Position numbers and translations under genes: made by a program
Origin: Synergistaceae bacterium
GTDB taxonomy: Bacteria > Synergistota > Synergistia > Synergistales > Aminobacteriaceae
Direction: 5' to 3'
Length of the DNA stretch: 64,000 nucleotides
NCBI GenBank assembly: GCA_017445405.1
Contig: JAFSUD010000074.1
Coordinates: 1-64,000, forward strand
Notes under the pieces: generated by a model
The model's input: the letters and a program-made list of their open reading frames with translations, nothing else
Told to the model about the DNA's origin: nothing
Databases searched by the model: none
In this document: piece after piece, positions 19,130 through 28,840 of the stretch
Position numbering within the stretch: the first letter of the stretch is position 1
How the letters are laid out: every line of letters begins with the position of its first letter

Positions 19130-20312
19130 TTAGCTTAGCCAGTTTATGAACAGCGTGATCACTATCGGGTTCATGATGTTGATAAAGATTACCGTAACGA
19201 CAGGCAGCACAAACCACGCCGTAGGTGCAGGGCCGTTCTTCTCGATGATTGCCGACATGTTCGCGACCGCGTTCGGAGTCTGCCCGAGTCCTACTCCGCA
19301 ATGCCCCGCTGCCATGACTGCAGCATCGTAATCCTTTCCCGTAGTCCTGAACGTAACGAAGTATGCCCACAGTGCCATAACTATAGCCTGCGATAACAGA
19401 ATGACTATCATGGGCAGTGCAAGAGCTACAAGCCTGTTAATGTTCAGCGACATCAACGCCATCGACAGGAAAAGATTCAGTGCAGTGTTGCTGATTACGT
19501 CCAGTTCATTCATGCGTAAGTCCTTATGGAACATGTCAGCGAGATTCCGAATCAGTGCTCCTCCGAACAGGCAGCCCACATAGTAGGGGAAGTTGAGTCC
19601 TGTCATTAACAGCAGTTTCGAGATATACGACCCTACGAATGCTGCGAACAGCATCAATAACACGCTGTCGAAGAATTTGCGCTCAATCAGTGGGAATGTT
19701 TCTGCTTTCTCCGCAGTCTGTGATTCTGAGGCTGTGCTCTTGAGGTTGTACTTGCTGATGAGACGTTCAGCTACAGGCCCTCCAGTGATGCTACCGAGAA
19801 GGAGTCCGAAGGTTGCTGCTGCCACGCCTACAGTTGTGCCGTCGAGTGCTCCTGCTGCCTCGAGAGTCGGTCCGAATGATGCTCCTGAACCTACACCTCC
19901 GGACATGGAGATCGAGCCCATCGCTACACCGAGCAGCTTGTGGAGTCCGAACGCGCCAGCGAGACTCACGCCGACGAGGTTCTGCACGAACAGGAAGAGT
20001 ACTGCTCCGACCGCTAGCTTTGCGCCGAGTTTCCCGCTCTTCCTGAGAACCGCGAAGCTGCATGTGAAGCCCGTACCTGTAAAGAATATGTTCATGAAGA
20101 AGTCCTGAAGCACTCCGTTCATCTTCACTGTGAAGAGATTCCCCCTGACTCCTGCAAAGATGATGAGGCTGCAGATTATTCCTCCGATTACTGGAGCGGG
20201 GATAAAGTATGTCTGAAAGAATTTCACCTTGCTCTTGATGTAACCGCCCTAGTACAAACACTAACACTGCTAGTCCGACCGTCTGGATTACGTCGAGGTT
20301 GATTATTGTCAT
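19130..20312 (-). pseudogene. gltS: Sodium/glutamate symporter GltS, one-base frameshift near the N-terminus
   Basis: Two frames together encode a GltS of about 393 residues. The first (from the ATG at 20312, behind an AGGAGG site) reads MTIINLDVIQTVGLAVLVFV and continues to LG. The second takes over as RYIKSKVKFF and then QTYFIPAPVIGG. Removing one T at about 20242-20243 joins them, and the total of 1183 bases leaves a remainder of one. The rest has the family's GGVGSGASFGPTLEAAG and AAGHCGVGLGQTPNAVANM motifs. The remaining frame could start at a GTG at 20227, but would lack the first membrane helix and a good ribosome-binding site. A real loss-of-function change and a sequencing error are both possible. 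A LysR gene is divergent. Confidence 0.8.
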
Positions 20313-20378
20313 GATGTGCCTCCTGCTGTGATATTATGTGCGTTAATCTTAACAGTCAGACATTTATCCGTAAAACAG

Positions 20379-20392
20379 ATAATCATAATTAT
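20379..20392. promoter_or_regulatory. Possible LysR operator between gltS and its divergent regulator
   Basis: A perfect palindrome ATAAT-CATA-ATTAT lies in the 123-base divergent intergenic region. Its position and dyad symmetry fit a LysR-type binding site. Confidence 0.4.
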
Positions 20393-20435
20393 TAATATCG
20401 CTCATTCAGTTATTTCATGCCGGGAGGGAAGAGCT

Positions 20436-21353
20436 ATGACCTATGAGCAGATAGAGGCATTCATTGCCATAATGACCTACGGAACAATTACCAGCGCGTC
20501 AAATTTTCTGCACGTCTCGCAGTCCACTGTATCATCACGAATCCAGATGCTTGAAGATGAATTAGGCACTCCCTTGCTCATACGCCATAAGGGGCAGCGA
20601 AATATTGAGCTTACATCTTACGGCCAAGCATTCCTGCCTCTTGCGTCCCAATGGTCAAGCGTCTTCCGGGACAGCAGAAACCTCAAGACATTAGCCAACA
20701 TTCACACGCTATCAATAGCCAGCGTTGACGCAATCAATAATTACACCTTTGTTCCCCTGTTCACGCGGGTAATAGACTCACAGCCAAACATCAGGCTTCA
20801 GATACGCACGCACCATTCTGACGAGATTCACGGCCTCATCTCAAACAGGACGGCAGATATTGGGTTCGTCTTCTCGCGCTCGCCATACCCTGACATAATT
20901 TCCCGCCCCGTCTACAGAGAATTGATGTACCTCATCTGCAGAAAAGACTCCCCGTACTATGACGGCATATCTCCGGAAGAGCTAGCTCCCGAGCACGAGA
21001 TCTACCTGCACTGGGGCTTAGACTTCCAGCAGTGGCACAACAGGTTCTTTTCCCCAGACCGTTATCCTGTCGTCAGTGTCAACACAGGCTCAATGCTTCA
21101 GCACTACCTCGACGCTCCAATGAGATGGGCAGTCGCTCCCTTGTCAGTCGTCAGGGCAATAGCTCACCGCACCAACCTCACATACCACACCTTGAGTGAA
21201 CCTCCTGCGCCGAGAATCTGCTACATGCTCACGAACAGATACCCTAATTCCCGGAGGCTCGAAGCAATAAACACTTTCACGTCAGAGCTTGAGGAGTTCA
21301 TAATCAGCAACCCTGACATATGCGAATTTCAGTCATGGATGCTTGAACGGTGA
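20436..21353 (+). CDS. LysR-family transcriptional regulator
   Basis: The 305-residue protein has an N-terminal winged helix-turn-helix (residues 1-60; ITSASNFLHVSQSTVSSRIQ is the recognition region) and a C-terminal LysR substrate-binding domain. I chose the ATG at 20436 because it has a GGGAGGGAAGAG site and gives the normal family length; the open frame extends 40 codons further upstream without homology. It is divergent from gltS and followed 26 bases later by a BASS transporter, so it probably controls one or both in response to an organic anion. Confidence 0.9.
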   Translation: MTYEQIEAFIAIMTYGTITSASNFLHVSQSTVSSRIQMLEDELGTPLLIRHKGQRNIELTSYGQAFLPLASQWSSVFRDSRNLKTLANIHTLSIASVDAINNYTFVPLFTRVIDSQPNIRLQIRTHHSDEIHGLISNRTADIGFVFSRSPYPDIISRPVYRELMYLICRKDSPYYDGISPEELAPEHEIYLHWGLDFQQWHNRFFSPDRYPVVSVNTGSMLQHYLDAPMRWAVAPLSVVRAIAHRTNLTYHTLSEPPAPRICYMLTNRYPNSRRLEAINTFTSELEEFIISNPDICEFQSWMLER

Positions 21354-21379
21354 GATAATACATTGCAGAGGTGATAATC

Positions 21380-22312
21380 ATGAATATTTTTCGTAAAATC
21401 AGCGACGTTTTAGGGCATTACATGGCAATAATTGTTGTCGCAGTTACTCTTCTTGCCCTGTTCTTTCCAGGTTCGTCATTATGGATTGAGGCAGCATGGA
21501 TTAATCCGCTCCTCATGATCGTAATGTTCGGCATGGGCTTAACTCTTGACTTCAATGACTTTGCGCTGGTCTTTACTCAGCCTCAGTATATCTTCTTGGG
21601 ATGCCTCGCTCAGTTTACTATAATGCCCGCTCTCGCTTACGGCCTGAGTATTGCGTTCGGCCTCGATAATGCATTGATGGCAGGAGTAATCCTTGTGGGG
21701 ACATGTCCGGGCGGGACTTCAAGCAACGTAATTACGTATCTTTCTCACGGCGATGTTGCCCTGTCTGTCGGCATGACAAGCGTAAATACTTTCCTTGCTC
21801 CGCTGATGACTCCGGCTATTACTCATATGCTCCTCATGAAAACAGTAAATGTTGACATGGTCGCTATGTTCATCTCTATCGTTCAGGTCGTCATTGTCCC
21901 GATAATGCTCGGCTTCGTCATCAATAAGCTATTCGCTGAAGTTACGCGGACACTTGTTGATGTCCTACCTGCAGTGAGTGTTACCGCAATATGCCTGATA
22001 GTTGCGTGCGTGGTGTCCCATAATTCAGAACGTATTCTTGCGACAGGGGGGTTGGTGTTCATTGTTGTCTTCCTGCATAACATGCTCGGGTATCTTTGCG
22101 GATTCGTGCTCGGGAAGATTCTCCGGCTGGACACGCCGAAGACTAAGGCTCTCTCGATTGAGGTAGGGATGCAGAACTCGGGACTCGCGACGAGTCTGGC
22201 TGGGAGTGCATTTCCTGATCTGGCGATGGCGACGGTGCCGGGTGCAATATTCAGTGTGTGGCACAACATTTCAGGCGCATTACTGGCCAGTGTGTATAGA
22301 CGCTGGAAATAG
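21380..22312 (+). CDS. Bile acid:sodium symporter (BASS) family transporter
   Basis: The 310-residue protein has about nine to ten membrane segments and the family signatures NPLLMIVMFGMGLTLDFNDF, GVILVGTCPGGTSSNVITYL near residue 112, and SIEVGMQNSGLATSLA near residue 255. It should import an organic anion with sodium. Bacterial members carry pantoate, keto acids or other carboxylates, and the substrate here is unknown. The ATG at 21380 follows a GAGGTG site; the GTG at 21371 lies inside that site and is unlikely. It follows the LysR gene in the same direction. Confidence 0.88.
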   Translation: MNIFRKISDVLGHYMAIIVVAVTLLALFFPGSSLWIEAAWINPLLMIVMFGMGLTLDFNDFALVFTQPQYIFLGCLAQFTIMPALAYGLSIAFGLDNALMAGVILVGTCPGGTSSNVITYLSHGDVALSVGMTSVNTFLAPLMTPAITHMLLMKTVNVDMVAMFISIVQVVIVPIMLGFVINKLFAEVTRTLVDVLPAVSVTAICLIVACVVSHNSERILATGGLVFIVVFLHNMLGYLCGFVLGKILRLDTPKTKALSIEVGMQNSGLATSLAGSAFPDLAMATVPGAIFSVWHNISGALLASVYRRWK

Positions 22313-22320
22313 TTATAAAC

Positions 22321-22349
22321 TTGTCAGGGAAAATTTTTGCGGGTATAAT
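22321..22349 (+). promoter_or_regulatory. Promoter of the rimP-nusA-infB operon
   Basis: TTGTCA (22321-22326) and TATAAT (22344-22349) are spaced by exactly 17 bases. The expected start is near 22356, leaving a 5' leader of about 75 bases before rimP. Confidence 0.85.
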
Positions 22350-22376
22350 TCTCGCAATTTCATAATGCTAATTGTG

Positions 22377-22411
22377 GAAGGAGAGGGAACATTAACCCGC
22401 TCCTTCTTTCT
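22377..22411 (+). promoter_or_regulatory. rimP leader hairpin, terminator-like
   Basis: GAAGGAG-A-GGG (22377-22387) pairs with CCC-G-CTCCTTC (22396-22406) around an 8-base loop and is followed by TTTC. A strong hairpin just before rimP is a recurrent feature of rimP-nusA-infB operons (rimP leader RNA). It probably acts in attenuation, perhaps sensing NusA. Confidence 0.6.
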
Positions 22412-22431
22412 ATATGTGAGAGCTGTTAATT

Positions 22432-22992
22432 ATGGACGATAATTTTTTGTTGCGCATTGAACATATTATTGCCGGCTTGGGTTATGAATGTGTCCACGTC
22501 GGCATAAAGAATGGCTGCGAAGCGCGCGGAACGCACTTCGGGAAAATCCGCCTCCAGATACTCATTGACACTTTGGGAGGCATCAACGTAGATGACTGTG
22601 AAGCCGTCTCAAAACGTGTGAATAAGTTTCTTGACGAGGCAGCGGATCAGCCCGGGCTGGATAAGGGACGCTATTACCTCGAGGTCAGCTCGCCGGGAGT
22701 CGAGAGGCCGCTCTATAAATTGGGAGACTACGAGCGGTTCTCAGGACGTGAGGCAAGACTCCGGCTCGGCAGTCCCATAGCAGGACGCAAAACGTTCACA
22801 GGTATTATCTTGGGCGTAAATGACGGCAGCGTCAGCATTGACTGTGAGGACGGAAAATACATGATCCCTTTCACGGACATTAAGGGAGCGAACTTAGTGT
22901 ATAGGTTTGAGGACAGCAAGAACACTAAGCAGCGCAGAAAAAGCAAGAATAAGCAAAATTTGAAGATAAACAAGGTAACGAGGGAGGAATAA
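22432..22992 (+). CDS. rimP: Ribosome maturation factor RimP
   Basis: The 186-residue protein assists 30S subunit maturation. The conserved block YYLEVSSPGVERPLYKLGDY is present near residue 82, and the N-terminal RLQILIDTLGGINVDDCEAVS is typical of the first domain. The C-terminal about 25 residues are a very basic extension. It is the first gene of the operon and lies 5 bases upstream of nusA, the standard arrangement. Confidence 0.95.
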   Translation: MDDNFLLRIEHIIAGLGYECVHVGIKNGCEARGTHFGKIRLQILIDTLGGINVDDCEAVSKRVNKFLDEAADQPGLDKGRYYLEVSSPGVERPLYKLGDYERFSGREARLRLGSPIAGRKTFTGIILGVNDGSVSIDCEDGKYMIPFTDIKGANLVYRFEDSKNTKQRRKSKNKQNLKINKVTREE

Positions 22993-22997
22993 CTAAA

Positions 22998-24110
22998 ATG
23001 CGTTTGGGACACGATTTTATTGATGCACTGGACGCGCTCTCAGAAGCCAGAGGACTTGATGTAAAAGTGATAATCTCCACATTGGAGGCAGCATTATCAT
23101 CAGCATACAGCAAGTATCATCCCGGCGAACAGAGGACAGAAATACGCATAGACCACGACACCGGAGACATGATAGTAAATGAACTTCGCAAAGTAGTGGA
23201 GGAACTGAAGAATCCTGACACAGAAATAACGCTTAAGGACGCAAAAGCTATCAGGCCAACAGCAGGTATAGGCGACACCATAAGAATAGAGCGCAATCCT
23301 GAAGACTTCGGAAGAATAGCTGCACAGACAGCCCGTCAGGTAATAACTCAGCGGCTCAAAGATGAAGCCATGAGGTTAGAATACTCTGCGTTTACAGACA
23401 AAATAGGTGAAATGGCTTTAGGCTCAATCTACAAAGTTGACGGCGAACAGGTTATAGTTAAGCTCAATGACAAAGCCGACGCAGTTCTGCCTAAACGTGA
23501 ACGCATACCGGGAGAGAAATATATTCCCGGAGCAACGATGAAGTTCTATGTGCTTGAAGTCAGGGAGCATTCACGCGGACCGGGAATCACTGTCTCACGT
23601 ACTCACCCGGGACTTCTCAAAAAGTTAATGGAGATTGAGATTCCGGAGATTAATCAGGGCATAGTAGAAATCCGCAACATAGCCAGAGACGCAGGAGCAA
23701 GAGCAAAAGTCTCACTGGTCTCGCTTGACCCTAACGTTGATCCTGTAGGAGCATGTGTAGGCAACGGAGGCCTCCGCATTAAAGCAGTAAGCAATGCCCT
23801 CAGAGGCGAAAAGATAGATATAGTTCTCTATAACCAAGACCCTATGATCTACCTTAAGAACGCTTTAGCTCCTGCACAGATAGCAAAGATTGAGCCTGTG
23901 CTGGACAATGAACACGCAGTAACAGTTTACGTGTACCCTGACCAGTTATCTCTGGCAATAGGGAAAGCAGGGCAGAACGTAAGGCTTGCTGCAAAGCTCA
24001 CTGGCTGGAAGATAGACATCACGCCGATAGAGCCTGACAGGATGCCCACGTTAAAGGATATATTCGACGTACCGCTAAAGGTCAGCGACGTATTTCATGA
24101 AGAGAATTAA
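22998..24110 (+). CDS. nusA: Transcription termination/antitermination factor NusA
   Basis: This 370-residue protein binds RNA polymerase and nascent RNA. The N-terminal domain covers residues 1-125, an S1 domain about 130-200, and two KH domains follow with [20 protein letters not shown] and [20 protein letters not shown]. It ends soon after the second KH domain, the short form without acidic repeats. A GGGAGGAA site precedes the ATG. In many bacteria ylxR and an L7Ae-like gene come next; here only 30 bases separate it from infB. Confidence 0.96.
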   Translation: MRLGHDFIDALDALSEARGLDVKVIISTLEAALSSAYSKYHPGEQRTEIRIDHDTGDMIVNELRKVVEELKNPDTEITLKDAKAIRPTAGIGDTIRIERNPEDFGRIAAQTARQVITQRLKDEAMRLEYSAFTDKIGEMALGSIYKVDGEQVIVKLNDKADAVLPKRERIPGEKYIPGATMKFYVLEVREHSRGPGITVSRTHPGLLKKLMEIEIPEINQGIVEIRNIARDAGARAKVSLVSLDPNVDPVGACVGNGGLRIKAVSNALRGEKIDIVLYNQDPMIYLKNALAPAQIAKIEPVLDNEHAVTVYVYPDQLSLAIGKAGQNVRLAAKLTGWKIDITPIEPDRMPTLKDIFDVPLKVSDVFHEEN

Positions 24111-24140
24111 CGACAATATTTAGAGAAGGAGTAGTGCCAT

Positions 24141-26156
24141 TTGAACAATAAGATAAGAATTTATGACTTGGCGAAGAAGCTCAAGAAGTCGAACAAGGAA
24201 TTATTGACGGTGCTTCAGGAATTGGGAATAACGGTGAAGTCTCACTCAAGCTCAATTGATGAAGAGACCGCAAAGACTATAGAGACTCTGCTCTCGGAGT
24301 CTAACTCTCAGCAGAAGAAGCAGCCCGCCCCACGTCCTGAGAAACAGCAGAGGCCTAATCCCGCTCCGGACAGCAGGCCTCAGAGTCCCCAGCCTCAGCA
24401 GAAGCAGGACAGCTCAAGGCATGACAGCAAGCCGCCGAAGCAGGGTCAGCAGAATGCTAATCAGAGGCAGGATAATTCTAAACGCGATAACCGGCCGCAG
24501 AAACAGGGAAGTTCAGCACGAGAAAACAGGCCTGATAATCAGCATGGCAGACCACAGCCTCAGAAACCTCATCAGCAGCAAAAGCCTTCACAGCCGCAGC
24601 AGCCTACTCCTCAGCCTAAGCCACAGCCTCAGAAACCGCAGCTAAGACTCGTCGAGCGTCCGCCCATCATTACAGTAATGGGTCATGTAGATCACGGCAA
24701 AACTACCCTGCTCGACCACATCAGGCACTCATCAGTCGCAGCACATGAAGCAGGAGGCATCACTCAGCACATCGGCGCGTATGTCGTCATGCAGAACGGC
24801 AAGCCTATAGTCTTTCTTGACACTCCCGGGCACGAGGCCTTCACAGCAATGCGTGCTCGAGGGGCAGACGTTACGGACATAGTTATTCTTGTGATAGGTG
24901 CAGACGACGGAGTCATGCCTCAGACAGAAGAAGCGATAGCGCACATCAAAGCCGCCGGAGTTCCTGTAGTGGTGGCGATCAACAAGATAGACAAGCAGGG
25001 AGCTAACCCCGACAGAGTACGCCAGCAGCTCGCGAATTTAGGGATATTTGTAGAAGGCTGGGGCGGTGATGTCGGTGCAGTAGAGATCTCGGCCAAGAAG
25101 GGACTCGGAGTCGACGACCTCCTCGAGAGAGTACTGCTCGAAGCAGAGATGCAGGAACTCAAGGGAAGCCCTGATGCAGAACCTCAAGGCGTAGTGATTG
25201 AGGCCCGGCTCGACAAAGGCAAAGGCCCGGTAGCTACGGTAATTGTGAAGGACGGGACTCTAAAGTCAGGAGATATTGTGCTGTTCGGCTCGACGTGGGG
25301 AAGAATCCGTGCACTCTTTGACTGGGCAGGAAAGGGACTCAAACATGCAGGCCCGAGCACTCCGGTAGAAATACTCGGACTCGACGGCGTGCCCAATCCC
25401 GGCGAGAAGTTCCAGGTTGTGAAGACGGAGCGCGATGCAAGAGACGCAATAGCCCTGGCAAAAGCAGCAGAACGCGAATCGGCCGGCGAAGTTAAGCGTG
25501 CATCACTTGAGGATTTATACAGCAACCTTCAGGAAGGACAGCTCCCGCACCTGAATCTTGTCGTGAAGTGCGACGTTCAGGGGTCGCTCGAAGCGTTGTG
25601 TGCTGTGCTCGAGAAACTCGCCACTAACGAGGTCGGAGTGTCCATAGTTCACCGCGGGGTCGGGAGAATTGCAGAAAGCGACGTAATGCTCGCCTCGACC
25701 TCCAACTCAGTAATCATAGGCTTCAACGTAAGGCCCGACGGCAACGCAAAACGCATTGCTGACCTCAACGGCGTAGAGATTCGCATCTACAACGTAATCT
25801 ATGACGTGATAGACGATGTGAAAATGGCTATGGCCGGACTGCTGAAACCTGTACTGCGTGAGGACACATTAGGCGAGGTCGAGATACGACAGATTTTCAG
25901 AGTGCCGAAGGTCGGGAAGATTGCAGGCTGTCATGTTACGCGCGGACTTGTGAGACGTACTGCGAAAGTCAGGTTAATCCGCGACGGCATAGTGATTTGG
26001 GACGGCAAGATTGCTTCACTGCGTCATGTCAAGGATGAAGTGAAAGAACTCCGTGAAGGAATGGACTGCGGAATATCGCTCGAAGGGTATCAGGATTTTG
26101 ACGAGGGAGATGTTCTGGAGGTCTATGAAGTGATAGAGGAGAAGAGAAGCCTGTAA
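24141..26156 (+). CDS. infB: Translation initiation factor IF-2
   Basis: The 671-residue GTPase places initiator tRNA on the ribosome. Residues 1-50 are the small IF2 N-terminal domain ([17 protein letters not shown]). Residues about 55-168 are a Gln/Pro-rich, low-complexity linker. The G domain starts with G1 GHVDHGKTT at 181-189, with DTPGHEAF (G3) and NKID (G4) following. Domains II to IV complete the protein. It is shorter than the Escherichia coli form. The start is TTG with a GAAGGAG site, and the stop shares one base with the next ATG. Confidence 0.97.
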   Translation: MNNKIRIYDLAKKLKKSNKELLTVLQELGITVKSHSSSIDEETAKTIETLLSESNSQQKKQPAPRPEKQQRPNPAPDSRPQSPQPQQKQDSSRHDSKPPKQGQQNANQRQDNSKRDNRPQKQGSSARENRPDNQHGRPQPQKPHQQQKPSQPQQPTPQPKPQPQKPQLRLVERPPIITVMGHVDHGKTTLLDHIRHSSVAAHEAGGITQHIGAYVVMQNGKPIVFLDTPGHEAFTAMRARGADVTDIVILVIGADDGVMPQTEEAIAHIKAAGVPVVVAINKIDKQGANPDRVRQQLANLGIFVEGWGGDVGAVEISAKKGLGVDDLLERVLLEAEMQELKGSPDAEPQGVVIEARLDKGKGPVATVIVKDGTLKSGDIVLFGSTWGRIRALFDWAGKGLKHAGPSTPVEILGLDGVPNPGEKFQVVKTERDARDAIALAKAAERESAGEVKRASLEDLYSNLQEGQLPHLNLVVKCDVQGSLEALCAVLEKLATNEVGVSIVHRGVGRIAESDVMLASTSNSVIIGFNVRPDGNAKRIADLNGVEIRIYNVIYDVIDDVKMAMAGLLKPVLREDTLGEVEIRQIFRVPKVGKIAGCHVTRGLVRRTAKVRLIRDGIVIWDGKIASLRHVKDEVKELREGMDCGISLEGYQDFDEGDVLEVYEVIEEKRSL

Positions 26157-26485
26157 TGCTGATAGACTTTAACGCACAGGAAGAGAGAGTTTTTGAGGGC
26201 ATGAACGGCGGGAAGGGTCAAGTCTCCGCAAAGATGTTCATGAACTCATCAGGGAAAGTGATAGTGAGCAGGCTGAAGGCTGGTGCATCAATCGGGCTTC
26301 ACACTCAGACGACAGGCAATGACATAAATTTTGTGGTCTCAGGAACAGGCAGAGCGTTATGCGACGGCAAAGAGGAGATATTGACTTCCGGAGTGTGCCA
26401 TTACTGCCCGAAAGGTTCAAGCCACATGATTGAGAACACAGGCAGTGAAGACCTTGTGCTGTATACGGTGGTGCAGGAATCATGA
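26156..26485 (+). CDS. Small cupin-domain protein
   Basis: The 109-residue single-domain protein has the cupin pattern: LKAGASIGLHTQTTGNDINF as the first motif and GVCHYCPKGSSHMIENTG as the second, with His residues that could bind a metal. Its ATG shares one base with the infB stop (TAATG) and its stop overlaps rbfA by 4 bases, so it is translationally coupled inside a translation-factor operon. Its role is unknown; a metabolite sensor or small isomerase is possible. Confidence 0.85.
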   Translation: MLIDFNAQEERVFEGMNGGKGQVSAKMFMNSSGKVIVSRLKAGASIGLHTQTTGNDINFVVSGTGRALCDGKEEILTSGVCHYCPKGSSHMIENTGSEDLVLYTVVQES

Positions 26486-26871
26486 GTACGAACTTGAGGA
26501 TGTCGCGCATCAACAAACAGCTTCAGAGAGAGTTAGCCCTAATCTTTGAGTCTCGGGTGAAGAAGTCCAGCGTGAAGGGAATAATTATCACCGGCGTTGA
26601 ATGCACAAAGGACTTGATGAAGGCGCGTGTGTACTTTACTGCTATAGAGCCGCACAAGAGGCCGGGAATGCTGAAGGACTTACGCGAGATTGCCCCTGCG
26701 GTGAGGAGTATGCTCGGGCAGACGATAAGGCTTCGGAGAGTCCCCGAGCTTGAGTTCGTGATAGACACGAGCGAGGACTACGGAGCGAAGATAGATGCGA
26801 TCCTTGACGGCTTGGGCTTCAGCAGCAATTACAGGACAGGTTCAGGGGGTGAAGAAGACTATGACGAGTGA
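26482..26871 (+). CDS. rbfA: Ribosome-binding factor A
   Basis: This 129-residue protein helps 16S rRNA maturation. The N-terminal RMSRINKQLQRELALIFES and the KH-like core ITGVECTKDLMKARVYFTAI match the family. The stop lies inside the next gene's reading frame (11-base overlap). The position in the nusA-infB-rbfA-nrnA-truB order is standard apart from the intervening cupin gene. Confidence 0.95.
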   Translation: MSTNLRMSRINKQLQRELALIFESRVKKSSVKGIIITGVECTKDLMKARVYFTAIEPHKRPGMLKDLREIAPAVRSMLGQTIRLRRVPELEFVIDTSEDYGAKIDAILDGLGFSSNYRTGSGGEEDYDE

Positions 26872-27982
26872 TAACAGCACTTTGAAGGAAGATGCACGTG
26901 AAGGGTTGTCCGCTTGTCAGGCCAGCACGCCTAACCTCCCTCCACTACCGCCGCTTGCGCGGAACGCCCGCCCCCTTTCGTCGCAAGCAGATGATGACCT
27001 CCTCGCAGCATCTCGGACTCTCCGGGCAAACCACGAGTGGCATATCTTCACGCACAAGAAAGCTGACGGAGACGCTCTCGGCTCGGCAAATGCACTCTTC
27101 CAGATGGGGATTAACTCCGGCCGTTCCGTGAAGTGGTTCAGCCCCGACAAGAAATTACCTGAAGGCTACAGCTACCTTCCTCACTTCAGCGAACACACCA
27201 GCGCAGAGACCTGCAGCTTCAGTGATGATAATGTGCTGTACGTATTCCTTGACTGCGCCAACGAGACAAGAAGCGTTGGAGGTTTCCGTGAAGGCATCAA
27301 CTCCCTCAACATCGACCACCACGAGGACAATTCACATTACGCGCTCATGAACTGCGTAGACGGCAAAGCATCATCAACATGCGAGCTTCTCTTCAGGCTC
27401 TTCACTCTCGGAGGCTGGACAATCACTAAGACTATTGCCGAGTGCCTATACACCGGACTCTTCACGGATTCGGGGAGCTTCTCCTTCTCCAACACCTCGC
27501 CCCTGACTCACTCCGTAGCCGGAGAACTCATCAAGCTCGGCGCAGACCCCGGACACATGACTGACCTCATCACTCAGAACAAGACTGTGAACGGCCTTCA
27601 CCTCTGGGCACTCGCAATGTCGCGCGTAAGGACTTTCGGGGATAACGGCATGTTTGCAGCGACGTACATAACGCTGAAGGATTTTGCGGACACCGGAGCT
27701 GACAACACAGAGACTGAAGGACTCCCCGCGTTCCTTATGTCATTGATGGGCGTGAAGTTTGCAGTAACTCTCACGGAGTACCCGGAAGGCAGAGTCCGGG
27801 CGAGTTTCCGCTCACGTGAAGGCAGCCCGTTCGGAGCAGGAGAGATAGCTAGGTTATGCGGAGGAGGAGGCCATGAGCGTGCATCAGGCGCGAACCTTGA
27901 CGGCACACTCACAGAATGCATAGCCCGCATTGAGAACCTGCTGCTCACTAAGTATCATGAATGCTCTCGTGCTCATCAATAA
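26861..27982 (+). CDS. DHH-family phosphoesterase NrnA-like (oligoribonuclease / pAp phosphatase)
   Basis: The 373-residue enzyme should degrade nano-RNAs or 3'-phosphoadenosine 5'-phosphate. The DHH motifs are present: THKKADGDALGSAN near residue 63, FLDCAN, NIDHHEDNSH near 150, and the DHHA1 signature GGGGHERASGAN near 345. I chose the ATG at 26861, with an AGGGGGTG site, over the longer frame from 26795. Residues about 15-48 are an unusual Pro/Leu/Ala/Arg-rich stretch absent from the family core, encoded by a GC-rich segment with a 7-bp inverted repeat (see the repeat entry). Confidence 0.9.
   Translation: MTSDNSTLKEDAREGLSACQASTPNLPPLPPLARNARPLSSQADDDLLAASRTLRANHEWHIFTHKKADGDALGSANALFQMGINSGRSVKWFSPDKKLPEGYSYLPHFSEHTSAETCSFSDDNVLYVFLDCANETRSVGGFREGINSLNIDHHEDNSHYALMNCVDGKASSTCELLFRLFTLGGWTITKTIAECLYTGLFTDSGSFSFSNTSPLTHSVAGELIKLGADPGHMTDLITQNKTVNGLHLWALAMSRVRTFGDNGMFAATYITLKDFADTGADNTETEGLPAFLMSLMGVKFAVTLTEYPEGRVRASFRSREGSPFGAGEIARLCGGGGHERASGANLDGTLTECIARIENLLLTKYHECSRAHQ
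26920..26992. repeat. GC-rich inverted-repeat insert inside nrnA
   Basis: GCTTGCG (26953-26959) and CGCAAGC (26982-26988) form an inverted repeat, and the enclosing segment is much richer in C than the flanks (runs of CCTCC, CCGCC, CGCCCGCCCCC). It is read in frame and extends the protein N-terminus. Its composition suggests a small inserted element. Confidence 0.4.
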
Positions 27983-28835
27983 GCCCGTCGGCCTCAGAAG
28001 CACTAACTGCGTCGCCATAGTCCGCAAGGCTCTCGGAGGCCTCAAGGTCGGACATGCCGGGACTCTCGACTCCACTGCGTCAGGGCTGTTAATACTCTTG
28101 GCCGGACAGGCTACACGTCTCTGCGAATACGTTATGTCCTTGCCGAAGGTGTACAGAGTCGTGATTCAGTTCGGTGCTGAGACGGACACAGCAGACTACT
28201 CCGGAGAGATCGTGAGCGCGGAGGGCTGGGAGAGTCTGGACGCCGGGCTGCTCATGGATTCGCTGTACGGTTTCGCGGGCTGGAGGCTGCAGAGTCCTCC
28301 TCCTGTGAGTGCCGTGAAGATCGACGGAGTCCCGGCCTACAAGCTCGCACGTTCAGGCCAAGATCCCGAGATGAAGGCCCGCCCGGTGTTCTTCAGGCGC
28401 ATTGACGTAATCACTCCCTACGACGCACAGACAGGGACTCTCGAGCTTGAGGTGCACTGCGGAAGAGGGACGTACATTCGGAGTCTCGCGCGGGACTTGG
28501 GGAAGATTACAGGGTGCGGTGCTCACGTGAAGAGTCTCTGCAGGACAGCGGTCGGGAGGTTCACGCTTGACGATGCAGAATCTCCGGACGCAGAGGACTT
28601 TTCCCCCGTCTCCCTCTCTGAACTTGCCAAGAACTACACGCGCATTCATGTCGGCAGCAGGGACGCTAAGAGCTTCACTAACGGCATGAGTATATTGCTC
28701 CGTCAGGCCTTGAGCGTTCACAGGGGCATTGCGTTAATCAATAATGCATTGTGCGTTTACGGCGAAGAGTTTATAGGCTTCGGAAAATACGCGGGCTATG
28801 ATTACGTTCAGCCTGTAGTAATAGTTCCCAAATAA
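27957..28835 (+). CDS. truB: tRNA pseudouridine(55) synthase
   Basis: The 292-residue enzyme converts U55 of tRNA to pseudouridine. NALVLINKPVGLRSTNCV opens the protein, and KVGHAGTLDSTASGLLILLA holds the catalytic Asp38. The usual Pro after that Asp is Ser here. GRGTYIRSLARDLG near residue 180 is also typical. I chose the ATG at 27957, nine codons inside the open frame, because it fits the family N-terminus. It overlaps the end of nrnA by 26 bases. Confidence 0.94.
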   Translation: MNALVLINKPVGLRSTNCVAIVRKALGGLKVGHAGTLDSTASGLLILLAGQATRLCEYVMSLPKVYRVVIQFGAETDTADYSGEIVSAEGWESLDAGLLMDSLYGFAGWRLQSPPPVSAVKIDGVPAYKLARSGQDPEMKARPVFFRRIDVITPYDAQTGTLELEVHCGRGTYIRSLARDLGKITGCGAHVKSLCRTAVGRFTLDDAESPDAEDFSPVSLSELAKNYTRIHVGSRDAKSFTNGMSILLRQALSVHRGIALINNALCVYGEEFIGFGKYAGYDYVQPVVIVPK

Positions 28836-28840
28836 TTATC

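Noticed and set aside
18978-19370. A 130-codon open frame as an independent gene
   Set aside because: Its first two thirds read the gltS coding region out of frame; only the last 45 codons are meaningful, as a gltS tail remnant.
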